Of a stretch of DNA of 64,000 nt, positions 34,116 through 43,483 are shown piece after piece. Location of the stretch: NCBI GenBank assembly GCA_030144965.1, contig JAMPUU010000026.1, positions 124,001 through 188,000 of the forward strand, read 5' to 3'. The notes under the pieces are model-generated. The model was not told where the DNA came from, made no database searches, and worked only from the letters and a program-made list of their open reading frames with translations. The position numbers and the translations under genes were made by a program. The stretch is from Nitrospira sp. BO4. GTDB lineage: Bacteria > Nitrospirota > Nitrospiria > Nitrospirales > Nitrospiraceae. Numbering within the stretch: the first letter of the stretch is position 1; each line of letters begins with the position of its first letter.

Positions 34116-34148
34116 GTCCAGAATAATGGACTAATAGAGGTTTGTCAA
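34116..34148 (-). promoter_or_regulatory. ars promoter and operator
   Basis: On the minus strand a consensus -35 TTGACA (34148-34143) and -10 TATTCT (34125-34120) are exactly 17 bases apart. A perfect dyad GTCCA-N6-TGGAC (34116-34131) spans the -10 box. This is a typical arrangement for repression by ArsR bound over the promoter. Confidence 0.85.
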
Positions 34149-34457
34149 GGGGGACGGAGTCAAATAATCAGGGTGGTATTTTCAGCCGGGGTGGCGAATG
34201 CCGTCGCAGTTTTGTACTTTGTGCGCTGAACCGTACCAAAATTTGGAACTGGTTAAGTGATAGCCTGTTTGGCACTTCAGAAGTGAAGAGAATGGAAAGA
34301 TAATTTCAATCAACTGGAATGGTAACCTGCGGCTTACGTCAAAGCGGGTCTCGACCTGTAATTACTTTAGGCTTCCAGCGTTTCGTCCGACCGGCAGATT
34401 GCATTGTTTGCTTTTGAATCATCTTGTCGTTTCGTTTGGAGGCTCCGTTACATCTCC
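34149..34457. other. Intergenic between ars operon and repeat
   Basis: About 310 bases with no supported gene. Confidence 0.35.
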
Positions 34458-34643
34458 TGGACCGCAGCAAAAATTACTTTGGCCCGGAAACACAGGTGAT
34501 TTTACAACGTGACCTGAATGCCGCCTGAATGTACTCGCTCGCAGGTTACCACACCGGTGAATTTGTCAGCAAGGAAACCCATACAGAGGATGACACATTA
34601 CATCCTTCCCTAGGGTCCAGCAGGGCAGTTGACCTGCGGCTTC
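34458..34643. repeat. 185-base dispersed repeat, copy 2
   Basis: Same element as 25296-25480. The right flank (TTCTCAGGACTAT) is also seen at 31.6 kb. Confidence 0.7.
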
Positions 34644-34833
34644 TCAGGACTATTCAGGTTTACAGACGGCACGGCCTGGCCCGTAAGGCTCGGAACACGT
34701 GTTTGAATATGCAATGCGCTCCTCAGATTTCAGAACCATGGAGTGCCTGCCATACCGATCGACCCGCAGTTTAGAAAAGCAACTTTAGCATCCAACTCAA
34801 GCTCACTCAAACCAATCAATCACCTGCTGTACA

Positions 34834-37398
34834 CTAGACAGATGAATTACTCCGATAGGCCAGTGTCCATTCGTTGAAATGAAGACAGGCCAGCTCAGGG
34901 GGAGGTGGAACCTTGGCTGGAGACTCCAAAGGGACAGGAGCTATAAAATCCATTCCTTTCATCGCTAGGGCAGTTCTCCATTCCCTTTCTACCCATGTTG
35001 ACTGACTTGCAGCAAGCGACCAGAAAAGATACAGGACGTCTCGGGCCACAATCTCTTCTTGTAACCTGCTCTCCCATTTTTCACCTGATCGCAACGAGGC
35101 CACGTCCAAGAACACATCTAGATCTGGTAGTATTTTGAGCATCCCCTGAATTCGTCCAAGTACCTCATTCCGATTCTCGCTGGCGTAAGATGCAAAGGCA
35201 CTCTTGATCTTATGGATACGAGTGACAATGTCATCCATCCCATGCCTTGTTGCACTTACTTCCAGCTCAAAATGTACGGTCGTAATGTGCAGGTCTTCGA
35301 CGAAGACCCTCAGCAAACCGAAATAAGTTCCGGGTTTCGTCTCCCTTGGAACCGTTACTGGCAGAGGGCAATTACCCATAGCACCGCCCCAATGAATAAT
35401 GTCCTCTAGATTGCTTAGACCGAACCCAGGAATTTGAAGTCGCACACGCATCGTGGTTCCGCGCTCCACCTGAATAGGCCCTCTAGATCGAATACGATAA
35501 TATCCAGAGCCGTACGATTCTCTGGCGTATTTCATCAGAGTTTCGCGACTGCACTCCAGGTGAGCCCATATCTCAAGGATAAACGCTTCACCAGGGGTTA
35601 ATGTGCGTGGTGCCATGACTGAGAATTGAACATCGTCTGTAATACGGCCTGGAATCGAGGTTGGAGAGGTTCGAGAGGTTCGAGAGAAAGAAGATCTTGA
35701 TGCTAGAGTGAACGATGATCGTGGCCGGATCTCGGAAATAATCTCCTCGAGTAGAGGCCTGGCGCTCTTATTAGCCGTTTCACGAGCTCTCTGAAGCGGT
35801 TCTAAAGTCATTTTTCCAATATGGGTAAGTGCAGAAATGGCCGCTTGTTTCAATTCATTCTCTTCTGACCGCAGAACTTGAACCAAAGCTTCTACAATGT
35901 TGCGCCTGAGCTCCAAATCCTCGAGATGAACGCCGAGAGCACATAATGACGTGACTGCCTGCCTCCGCACAGCACTCTTGCTATCCTTCAGCGAAGCGGC
36001 AAGAAGCGAAACGATCCATATGCCATTCGCTACTTGACCCATCAATCGGAAATTCCCGAGAGATTTGACAACATGTGTACGTGTCTCCCAACCTGAAGCG
36101 CTTAATTCGTTGCTAAGCAATGCTAAAGAGCGATCGTTTGCCGGAAATGCGCTTACACCCCAGATCCCCACCCATCGGTCATGGGCGTTGCCTTCGGAAG
36201 CCATCCTGAGAATCGAGTTCAAGGCACGAGGTTCCTGAAGTTTTCCAAGCACGCAGATGGCGTGATGGCGAATGGTCGGGTTATCTGATGCAAGGCGATC
36301 AAGCAACGGGTCTATTGCACATTCGCCTATGCTCTCGAGTCCCTTCTCCGCATTCTCGCGCACAGCGAGATTGCGATCCTCAAGGGCTTCTAGCAGCACG
36401 GTTAGAGCGGCAGGCCCAGCTACTCTCGAAACGAGCTCGGCCTCATGTCTGCGAATGTATGGATCGTTGCAGTAGGCCGCAAGAAGTGATGGAGTGGCCG
36501 CATCACCGAGCCGCATCAGAGCAGCCCTAGCCTCCTCAGACTTCGAGGTTCTCCTAAGAGTCAGGACCAACTGTTCGATCGAAGACGCATCACCTATTCG
36601 GGCAAGCGCATCAATCGCGGCACGATCGAGTGCAGAAACCCTCCCTAAGGATGGTGCAATATAGGCAACGAGGCGGGTGTCACCAAGTTCTCCAAGGAAC
36701 TGGAGGAGCTCTTGAGTGACTGAGATCTTGGTGCTGGCCATAGCGGCAACCACGGCATCTCTATCGGATGATCTGGCCCAATCGAGTTCTCCCACCATCT
36801 CCCTGATTTCTGAGACTGGGTGACAGAGAAGTTCAAGTGCGGTGGTTGGATCAATCGAGTTGGGGATGCGCCCGGCAACTAGGTCCAGAATGCCCCGCTC
36901 TCTAGTACTCAAGGGAAACAATGTTGGGGATGCAGTCGCTTCTTTCTTATCGATGTCCAGCGCGCCGTGTTGGATTCTATGGAGTTTCTCCAGGACTCTC
37001 TTGGCAACCGCTCGGACATTCTCTGCAGAATCGGAGAGAGCCCTCGAGATCACATCCACGGCGCTTGTTTCGTCCAGCCTCCCGAGTGCTTCGATCACGG
37101 CCCACCGAATACCCTCAGCCTGATGTCGCAACATGGAGCGGAGGAGGCCGACCCTGCCATGGCGACCAATGTATTCAAAAAATTTTGCTACTTTAATGGC
37201 TTTCCATAACGGCTTTCCCTGTGCCCCAATTAGCTCCTCGGGTCTGTAAATCCTCAGGACACGACAGAGAAGCACTCTGGCTGATCTATCTTCGTGAGGT
37301 AACATCTCCAACCCGACCCTCGCAATTTCTGGATCGGAATGGGAGAAAGCAAAAGAAAGGATGGCTACCAATTGATCCTGTGTGAAGTTGTCTCTCAT
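34834..37398 (-). CDS. HEAT-repeat protein with beta domain and C-terminal TIR domain
   Basis: An 854-residue protein. Residues 1-560 are HEAT repeats (for example GLESIGECAIDPLLDRLASD and VRRQAVTSLCALGVHLEDLE). After a Ser/Thr-rich linker comes a beta-sandwich-like domain (about 590-724, DDVQFSVMAPRTLTPGEAF). The C-terminal TIR domain (about 726-854) reads IKSAFASYASENRNEV, LDVFLDVASLRSGEKWESRL, VLYLFWSLAASQSTWVEREW; the Glu in WVEREW is the likely catalytic NADase residue. Many bacterial TIR proteins act in anti-phage defence by NAD depletion or signalling; this role is inference. The HEAT array may be the sensor. It is a single gene with a palindrome 35 bases upstream. Confidence 0.85.
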   Translation of the reverse strand: MRDNFTQDQLVAILSFAFSHSDPEIARVGLEMLPHEDRSARVLLCRVLRIYRPEELIGAQGKPLWKAIKVAKFFEYIGRHGRVGLLRSMLRHQAEGIRWAVIEALGRLDETSAVDVISRALSDSAENVRAVAKRVLEKLHRIQHGALDIDKKEATASPTLFPLSTRERGILDLVAGRIPNSIDPTTALELLCHPVSEIREMVGELDWARSSDRDAVVAAMASTKISVTQELLQFLGELGDTRLVAYIAPSLGRVSALDRAAIDALARIGDASSIEQLVLTLRRTSKSEEARAALMRLGDAATPSLLAAYCNDPYIRRHEAELVSRVAGPAALTVLLEALEDRNLAVRENAEKGLESIGECAIDPLLDRLASDNPTIRHHAICVLGKLQEPRALNSILRMASEGNAHDRWVGIWGVSAFPANDRSLALLSNELSASGWETRTHVVKSLGNFRLMGQVANGIWIVSLLAASLKDSKSAVRRQAVTSLCALGVHLEDLELRRNIVEALVQVLRSEENELKQAAISALTHIGKMTLEPLQRARETANKSARPLLEEIISEIRPRSSFTLASRSSFSRTSRTSPTSIPGRITDDVQFSVMAPRTLTPGEAFILEIWAHLECSRETLMKYARESYGSGYYRIRSRGPIQVERGTTMRVRLQIPGFGLSNLEDIIHWGGAMGNCPLPVTVPRETKPGTYFGLLRVFVEDLHITTVHFELEVSATRHGMDDIVTRIHKIKSAFASYASENRNEVLGRIQGMLKILPDLDVFLDVASLRSGEKWESRLQEEIVARDVLYLFWSLAASQSTWVEREWRTALAMKGMDFIAPVPLESPAKVPPPPELACLHFNEWTLAYRSNSSV

Positions 37399-37432
37399 AG
37401 TCGGCTTAAAGATTTATTTTGAACCGCTAAAA

Positions 37433-37446
37433 GGATACGCGTATCC
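37433..37446. promoter_or_regulatory. Perfect palindrome before the TIR gene
   Basis: GGATACGCGTATCC is a perfect 14-base palindrome 34 bases upstream of the TIR-protein start. A second, looser dyad (AAATCGA ... TCGATTT) follows at about 37.45-37.48 kb. Candidate operator. Confidence 0.4.
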
Positions 37447-37737
37447 CTGTAAAAAATCGAGATTGCGTTTTTCGATTTATGTCTAGGCTTTTGAACCCTC
37501 CTCAGGCGTCAACGAATGGAGCGAAACGGGGGCGTTTGAGAACGAATCGATGAGGAACGATCGTCACAGCTAACCGTAAGAAACTTGGAAAGCACTAAGA
37601 GAATGCTCCTTTCGAACCAACTGAAGTGACAGAAATAAGAAACCTATTTTACTCCCATCAAATTGGAGACCTGCGGTTTACATAGACTCTTCGTATCGAA
37701 GTGGCTGGGAGGAGGAGAACCGCGCTTCCGGGTTACC

Positions 37738-37998
37738 TCACGGACGACGCCGGGGTTTCTTGAACACGAAGGTGTGGGTGAACTGGGGTGCAGTCTCAAC
37801 GAGAATATAGTCGAGCGTCCATTCGTTGGCATCTCCCGGCAATTTTTTACGTGCCTGGGCCAAGGCGAATTCATCGCCTCTTCGTAGTTCCTCATTCGGT
37901 GTATCCTTATCAGGGGTGAATGAGACGCCGTAATACTCGAAGCGGGATTCGTCATGAGGTTTCGAGGCATAGGTGTATAGGCTTTCATCAAGAGACAT
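37738..37998 (-). CDS. Hypothetical small protein
   Basis: An 86-residue soluble protein starting MSLDESLYTYASKPHDESRF, with a basic tail KKPRRRP. GAAAGGAT lies about 9 bases before the ATG. It is 25 bases downstream of the TGA-interrupted gene and probably in the same unit. The composition (NEWTLDYILVETAP, THTFVFKKPR) suggests a beta sheet. No family recognised. Confidence 0.55.
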   Translation of the reverse strand: MSLDESLYTYASKPHDESRFEYYGVSFTPDKDTPNEELRRGDEFALAQARKKLPGDANEWTLDYILVETAPQFTHTFVFKKPRRRP

Positions 37999-38023
37999 TA
38001 TCGGATCCTTTCTTTAATGGCGA

Positions 38024-38800
38024 CTATCTCTGCTCTGTAGAAGGAAAAAAGTTCGTCATTCGCTTAATGACTTCATCGACTGATTTGAGCATCAATTCGA
38101 GGTTGGGCAGAACATAGTGGACGCTATTAAAACCTTCGATCTGATCGAACATTACTTGAGGGGTGAATTTGAACCGCACCTCCATCGTAGGAACTGGGGG
38201 GAAGATGGTATAGGTTGCGACTCTTGCGTCGTGTACGAACTCACGAGGGAAAATGGTTACGTTCTGGGTGCTTCCTTCTTTCGCTACTGGGAAGAGTTTA
38301 ATGTCGATTTGTTCGGGCATGACCACAGCAACGGGCAAGAGTTTATGTTTGTCAGCATTGTCGATTTTCTGAATGACGAGGAGTGCCAATTTGTCACCCC
38401 CGCCCTGAGTATTGTACGGCTGCAACTGCTCAATCTCTGCTTGTGCTTCCGGAGACAACCGTTTGATTCGGTCCTTTGCTTTATTGAACCCCTCAGATGT
38501 GTCGCAGAGGGGAAACTGGGTCTCTCTATCTCGGAGGTCGGCACCGGCCAATTCTCACGCAATATAATCGAGGACGGACCGCATGTTATGGACGCAGTCC
38601 CCAATCATGACAGCCAATTCACGAGCTGGAAGTTTCGGGGGGCCAACGAGGTGCGCATGATAGATTCCGCGTTCAGGCTCACCCTTGGTCTCAACTAGAA
38701 AAGTGTTGCCATTCAGAAACTCTGTAATCGTGCGTTCGATAGTTTTCAGGTGGTATGCGGCCCTATTCCGCTTCTCGATGACACCGTAGAGGCTGGGCAT
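38024..38800 (-). pseudogene. Unknown protein split by an in-frame TGA
   Basis: The frame starts MPSLYGVIEKRNRAAYHLKT and runs to VHNMRSVLDYIA, then TGA, then continues in the same frame ELAGADLRDRETQFPLCDTS to 38024 (about 258 residues in all). In proteins of this type a Trp (TGG) follows LDxxA, so TGA is a one-base nonsense change of a Trp codon. The second half has the regular sequence of a real protein. No Sec insertion element is evident, and the position is not a known Sec site. The protein is probably truncated at 81 residues. The family is known to me only by pattern and has no assigned role. Confidence 0.7.
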
Positions 38801-38889
38801 GGAAGGCTAGACCACTCAGATCATGATGTGAGCCGTCGGGCTTCGCGTCCTACTTGCGCTAAACGAAGGCGCTCGGGTTCCATTTATAG

Positions 38890-40590
38890 CTAATTTGTAC
38901 CTTCATGAAATTTGCGGAAATAACAATTTGGCAAAGCAAGGTTATGGTCTGCCAACTTTTGCACGATGGGGTAATCCCACCAAACCCAACTGGACATATG
39001 TGCTGTATAAATCAGCAAGGTTGAGGCATTGAGTGCTTCCTCGGCATCCTTACATCGGCCTTGATGGGAGAGCACAACACCAAGGAGTACTTTGAGAGAA
39101 AATCGACCCAATGGGTACCATTCATAGAATACCTGCGAAGATCTAAACAAATTGCCTTCGTGTACAAGCCCAAGCCCGAAATGCACAAACCATGCAGGAT
39201 ATGGGTTGCCTGAGATTTCTAGCAGTCTAATACTTGTCTCTGCCGACACCCAATCGCCTCTACTCAGTTGATCATCAAGTCGATGTGCTATTGCAACAGA
39301 CTCATTACCCAAATTCCTTACGGTAAGCCTAGTCTGCCGTAATCGATTCATCTCCTGCATGTCATATAAATTCTGTTGTCCCTGCCATTTGTAGTAACTG
39401 TGGAGCCCGATACCAAGCCCTCCAGGTAAATAGACTTTCCTAATTTCTGGATCTAGTGCCGCTGGTAGAGCGATGAGCTCCCATAACAGATTGGCCACGC
39501 GACCCTTGTAGATGTCCGTGTGAGATGAAATGATGTCACTGGCATCAACATTCCATAGATTCGATTCTGAAAGATCTACTGTTGTCTTAAGGCTGCCTGA
39601 ATATGTTGCCGAAACAGTTTTGGGCCATTGAGTAACTCCACAGGCTCCGATGCCGCAGGTACGTCCACCGTCCTCAAACAATGACCCAATGGGATAGAAA
39701 ATTTTGTTCGCTTGATCATTGGAGGAGAAAATATTGTATATGCGTAAATCAACTATACTACTCAGTTGAACTAGGGAGGGGTGCCAGGCAACACGTAACG
39801 CCGCAGGATCAACAAGAATATCATGGGCTGAGAAAGATCGTTGGACTTGCGTTCTGAGTTGGTCGTAGAAAGCATCCGAACGCCACCGTGCTCGTAGTGA
39901 GTCATAGTATGGGCCTACTCCCCACATCGAACTCTTTAACAGGTTGTATTCACTCATGGCTGCGGTAATCAGGACAATCTGAAACTGATTGAGGCCTGAG
40001 AAGAAGTTCCGAATGTCGGGAGTAATCTCTGCCGTAAACTGTGAAATGCCATTTAAGACGATGCGTCCGCCGAAGCTGTGGCCTATTATCGCCAAGTCAT
40101 AGTGGCGTCCGGGGTTGGCCTTTGCCCCGCTGGCGAGAATCCTCATCAGATCCTGAAAGCCAGTAATCGCGAGTGTATCGGCTCTTCCCTTCATGGACCA
40201 GAAATTGAAAAGGGGTGGGAACTCTGTCGATGGCCAGAATAGACCTATAACGATGGATTTCTTCTTATTTGCCTTACTGTGAGTGTAAAAACGACAAATT
40301 AAGTCCTGATAGTCAGTTTCCGCCAGTTTGGGGACCTTGTTCCAGCCGTGAACGAATACATAAATGCTTTCAGCTTCAGGCATGGCTTCCGCAATGTGAT
40401 GAGGCTGATCTTCATATACGAGGCTGCCCTGAGCATCGAACTCAAGAGGAAAGAAAAACTCATGGGCCCTTTGTTCACAGGGAAGGATGGTGAGATCTTT
40501 ACTCGTGTACTGTGGTGCGTGAGAGCAGCCGATTAACATGCACACCACAAGAAAACCCAGTAACAATAATGGAGCAGGCCAATTTACCAT
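38890..40590 (-). CDS. Alpha/beta-hydrolase lipoprotein with TPR-like C-terminus
   Basis: A 566-residue exported protein. The lipobox CMLIGC ends the signal. The hydrolase domain has an oxyanion region VFVHGWNKVP and the nucleophile elbow AIIGHSFGGRIV (Ser), like DUF900-type hydrolases that resemble esterases or lipases. The acid and His of the triad are not obvious by eye. The C-terminal 120 residues read like TPR units (NLFRSSQVFYEWYPLGRFSL; CKDAEEALNASTL). Substrate unknown. It lies 90 bases upstream of the TGA-split gene in the same direction, so it may be the first gene of the unit. Confidence 0.75.
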   Translation of the reverse strand: MVNWPAPLLLLGFLVVCMLIGCSHAPQYTSKDLTILPCEQRAHEFFFPLEFDAQGSLVYEDQPHHIAEAMPEAESIYVFVHGWNKVPKLAETDYQDLICRFYTHSKANKKKSIVIGLFWPSTEFPPLFNFWSMKGRADTLAITGFQDLMRILASGAKANPGRHYDLAIIGHSFGGRIVLNGISQFTAEITPDIRNFFSGLNQFQIVLITAAMSEYNLLKSSMWGVGPYYDSLRARWRSDAFYDQLRTQVQRSFSAHDILVDPAALRVAWHPSLVQLSSIVDLRIYNIFSSNDQANKIFYPIGSLFEDGGRTCGIGACGVTQWPKTVSATYSGSLKTTVDLSESNLWNVDASDIISSHTDIYKGRVANLLWELIALPAALDPEIRKVYLPGGLGIGLHSYYKWQGQQNLYDMQEMNRLRQTRLTVRNLGNESVAIAHRLDDQLSRGDWVSAETSIRLLEISGNPYPAWFVHFGLGLVHEGNLFRSSQVFYEWYPLGRFSLKVLLGVVLSHQGRCKDAEEALNASTLLIYTAHMSSWVWWDYPIVQKLADHNLALPNCYFRKFHEGTN

Positions 40591-40967
40591 GACCCCACAA
40601 CAGGCTGGCTCAATCTTTAGGTGAGTAGCTCTCAGGGCTTAATAGGCCTTCTGTACTTTCGTAGCAACTCCTTCAGCCCTTCCTCCACTAACTCATTCAT
40701 CGCTTTTCTTTCATCGACCACGAGGTTTCAAGGTTTTGCATGCGGGCGAAGATACCAGGTAAACAAATTCCTATCAATGCATCTAGGTCGATATACGAAA
40801 TCGCATAAGGAACCGCGATTACTCGTTCAGCTCCCTATGGCGTCTAAGCAATTACCTGATGCCCTGAATAGACAGGGACACATGAACTCCAACCGATGCT
40901 ATACCCTTCCTGAGGATAGGTCCTGCCGCTCACGGCGAATCATTGCTGTGGAGGAAACAAAAAGAAA
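40591..40967. other. Intergenic, about 380 bases
   Basis: No supported gene; this is the boundary between the hydrolase unit and the element remnant. Confidence 0.35.
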
Positions 40968-40996
40968 AGCGGACGTCAAAAACCTTGACGTCCGCT
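40968..40996 (-). terminator. Strong Rho-independent terminator
   Basis: Perfect 12-base arms AGCGGACGTCAA (40968-40979) and TTGACGTCCGCT (40985-40996) with a 5-base loop. On the minus strand the hairpin is followed by TTTTCTTTTTG. The gene it ends is not clear: a minus-strand frame upstream (41.1 kb) has no good start codon. Confidence 0.75.
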
Positions 40997-41249
40997 CCAC
41001 CGGTCCTTGCCATGCCTTGCCTCGCCCCTCTTCAGGGCGACGTGGGTTGCCCGACGGCAAGTAAGGCAACTCCCCGTAGGGAGTCATCAACGTCGGGTCA
41101 CCAAACGGGAAATCCTTGGCCTGTTCCTCCGTCGGCAAGAAATCGTGCTCGACCTGACCGGTAACAGGGCTCGAGCTATGCTAGCCCTATTTTACGGAAC
41201 CTCAAATCTTAGGTGCAATGGTCTTACCGATGCGATCCGTTGCGTCCAA

Positions 41250-41290
41250 CCTAAAATTGGACAAACTCGCGTAAGCGAGGAACAGCGAGC
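41250..41290. mobile_element. Insertion-sequence end remnant 1
   Basis: CCTAAAATTGGACA followed by TCGCGTAAGCGAGGA. The same two words in the same order occur at 50.8 kb. On the minus strand it reads LFLAYASLSNF, matching the end of an IS open frame. No full transposase is present here. Confidence 0.45.
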
Positions 41291-41493
41291 TGGTGTTCAT
41301 GCGGATGTTTTTTTGTCTTCCGGTAGCATAAGCATACCTATATTGGATTGTATGGGTATCCCGTTTGACAGTGCTGCTATAGTTTCTTTAGAATAACGAT
41401 ATGAGACGTTGATCGGCCAATCGCGTCTCTCGTGTTCGCGAATAGCCGCACGTAACCGCTGGGACAGCGGAAACCTCACGAAGGGGGTTTCGG

Positions 41494-41742
41494 TTGTCCC
41501 ATTTTTCTTCTAAGCGGTCCTCGTCCCGTCCTGAATCCTTCAGCACTAATTATTTCAATTTAGAACTGCCGCAACCAGTGCGTGTCGTCGCACGGCTCTG
41601 TTCGATCAGCGAAAGTGGGTTGCGAAAAATGATCGCGGGGGGCGTCGTGCCGTGTCTTCGTGTCGAAGTGCGCGGCGGTGGGATACGCGTCATTCCGAAT
41701 GAGGTCATCGCATCCTTGCGACGACGGAAGGCCAGCACGTGA
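41494..41742 (+). CDS. Excisionase-like helix-turn-helix protein
   Basis: An 82-residue protein; the core VVARLCSISESGLRKMIAGG, with VPCLRVEVRGGGIRVIPNEV after it, has the winged-helix layout of MerR/excisionase-type (HTH_17) DNA-binding proteins. The start is TTG, 6 bases after AAGGGGG. It leads a tightly overlapping three-gene unit (GTGA and ATGA overlaps), so the three are co-translated. It is likely the regulator or excision factor of the element. Confidence 0.6.
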   Translation: MSHFSSKRSSSRPESFSTNYFNLELPQPVRVVARLCSISESGLRKMIAGGVVPCLRVEVRGGGIRVIPNEVIASLRRRKAST

Positions 41743-41918
41743 CACTGCGGCCATCCAAGGATCATCACCCCCTGACGGCCTCGCAGCGCGCGCTGATCGA
41801 ACTGCTCGCTGAAAACGCGGCAGTTCGATTCATGCAGGAGCAGTCTGAACCATGTTCCGGAGGGGACCAACATCACCCGCGCGTCAACGATTCAAAAGAC
41901 AGAGAGGATTTGACATGA
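41739..41918 (+). CDS. Small hypothetical in element operon
   Basis: A 59-residue protein starting at GTG that overlaps the previous stop (GTGA) and ending in TGA that overlaps the next ATG (ATGA). It reads VTLRPSKDHHPLTASQRALI, then ELLAENAAVRFMQEQ; the tail is charged. The double coupling is strong evidence that it is real. Function unknown. Confidence 0.65.
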   Translation: MTLRPSKDHHPLTASQRALIELLAENAAVRFMQEQSEPCSGGDQHHPRVNDSKDREDLT

Positions 41919-42568
41919 CAGCGGAAGAAGTCGCACGACGCTTAGAGGCTGAACTCACCATCGGGACTATCGAACTCGCCGAGACAATACCGCAGCGCGT
42001 CACCCCAGGGATACACACTGCCGTCGTTCTTAATGTCCGTGTCGTGGAATACAAGCAATACAAGCGTTGTGGTCTGAAATATCAATTCCGCCTAGCCGAA
42101 ATCGGTCAGGATAACGGTGTGATTTTGCCCGGGTACGTGAATTTGGGGAGCCTGGGGGGCGACGGACGTTCGAGGCGTTTTAAACCAAGTGCGGGAAGCA
42201 AACTCGCTCGTTGGTGGAGGGTGATCGCCGACCACACGGGCGGCCACCGCAAGCGCGTGATGTTGTCGGAGTTCCAGAATTTTCTCTTCGAGGTGGTCGT
42301 CATCAACGTGGCCACCGATAGCCGCCAGCGTGACATCCCAGAGGCTGCGCGAGGGCAAGCGGTTTCTGAAATCGCATCCATAGTACAGAGACTTGGAGAA
42401 CCTTCGCCGCTCCCTAAGGGTTATCCGCGATTCATTGACGGATTCGGCCCACTGAGAGCTGATGGGACCGATCGTTGTGAGCATTGCCAGGAGCTCACTC
42501 CGTTCTCGTATGGTGGCCGCCGGCTCTGCCTCACGCACGCCCATCAACAGAGTGGAGGCGAAAGATGA
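41915..42568 (+). CDS. Hypothetical element protein with C-terminal zinc ribbon
   Basis: A 217-residue protein starting MTAEEVARRLEAELTIGTIE. A central basic segment (GGDGRSRRFKPSAGSKLARW) could contact nucleic acid. The end, CEHCQELTPFSYGGRRLCLTH, supplies three Cys and His residues for a zinc ribbon. It overlaps the previous gene by 4 bases. Its place between a small DNA-binding protein and terminase genes fits phage DNA metabolism, such as single-strand binding, but this is inference. Confidence 0.6.
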   Translation: MTAEEVARRLEAELTIGTIELAETIPQRVTPGIHTAVVLNVRVVEYKQYKRCGLKYQFRLAEIGQDNGVILPGYVNLGSLGGDGRSRRFKPSAGSKLARWWRVIADHTGGHRKRVMLSEFQNFLFEVVVINVATDSRQRDIPEAARGQAVSEIASIVQRLGEPSPLPKGYPRFIDGFGPLRADGTDRCEHCQELTPFSYGGRRLCLTHAHQQSGGER

Positions 42569-42878
42569 AGTGGGAATTCCCTCTCCGGAATAAGACCATA
42601 CCAGTCCAATGCCAGACCAGTACCACACCAACTCCCCATATCCTAAGTCCTTGGAAGGATTGCAGGCATTCAGATTATTTGGTCACAGAAAGTGGCGGTT
42701 GGTCAAAAAAGGGAGCGCTCTTCCTGGTCATAAATCGCTCTTTTTTCATTCCCGGCGATGGGTGTCGCCGGTCATCAGCAATCAGCTGCACCACCCAGGG
42801 CGAGTTCTCCACAAGGGCTCGCCCTGCAGCATATATAAGTACGTAGGTATTGCCAAAACGGAGAGGGGAGGAGATCTC

Positions 42879-43289
42879 ATGCTCAACTATTTGAAGGGGG
42901 GCGTGGTTGCAAGACGGCGGAGACAGTGTCGAGCGAATCCAATGACCATTAGTGACCTAACTAACGACTGGGAAGCGTTGGAACGTGAGCGAAGGATTCC
43001 GAGATTCTGTTCTTGCTGCCATGAGGAAGAATTCTGGTGTCCCATATGCGCAAACAGTGACGGAAAGTGGGTGTGCAGTTGCACGCATCCGCGGCAGGCT
43101 CGTGACATGGTCGAAGCACCTTTCGTCAATCCAAACCTAATCATGGGTCAACCTGTGAAATGGAGGAGTTCATCCTTTGGAGAGCTATCGGGAATATATC
43201 TAGGATTGGCCGGACCTCGACAACTCCGAGTGCGGCATCCGTTTACTAAACAAGAGGCGGTGATTTCGAGCGCGTTTTTAGTGGGGTGA
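42879..43289 (+). CDS. Cys-rich hypothetical element protein
   Basis: A 136-residue protein starting MLNYLKGGVVARRRRQCRAN after a strong GGGGAGGAGATCTC ribosome site. It has a Cys cluster FCSCCHEEEFWCPICANSD, then WVCSCTHPRQ, which can bind one or two zinc ions. The C-terminal part (GIYLGLAGPRQLRVRHPFTK) is beta-like. A longer upstream frame lacks a better site. Function unknown. Confidence 0.55.
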   Translation: MLNYLKGGVVARRRRQCRANPMTISDLTNDWEALERERRIPRFCSCCHEEEFWCPICANSDGKWVCSCTHPRQARDMVEAPFVNPNLIMGQPVKWRSSSFGELSGIYLGLAGPRQLRVRHPFTKQEAVISSAFLVG

Positions 43290-43468
43290 TCAAGGCAGGA
43301 CTCCGAAATGCGCCGGTCATGATCGAAACCAGGTTTGGTGATGGATACGGGAACAATAAAGGCTGGATTCGCAAAAAGGTTCAGCATGTTAGAGAGAAGA
43401 CTTTATGGCGGTACACCGGACTTTTAAATCCCATTCGTTCCGACGAAATAGGGGATTCGATCTGGTGA
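43286..43468 (+). CDS. Possible small element protein
   Basis: A 60-residue frame starting at GTG overlapping the previous stop (GTGA): MIKAGLRNAPVMIETRFGDG (with GTG read as Met). The basic middle KGWIRKKVQHVREKTLW is plausible. The overlap supports coupling, but there is no other evidence. Confidence 0.35.
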   Translation: MIKAGLRNAPVMIETRFGDGYGNNKGWIRKKVQHVREKTLWRYTGLLNPIRSDEIGDSIW

Positions 43469-43483
43469 ATCGGGATGTGACAA

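Noticed and set aside
40899-41138. Minus-strand frame with MTPYGELPYLPSGN
   Set aside because: Regular sequence, but it runs through a strong terminator hairpin and lacks an upstream start with a ribosome site.
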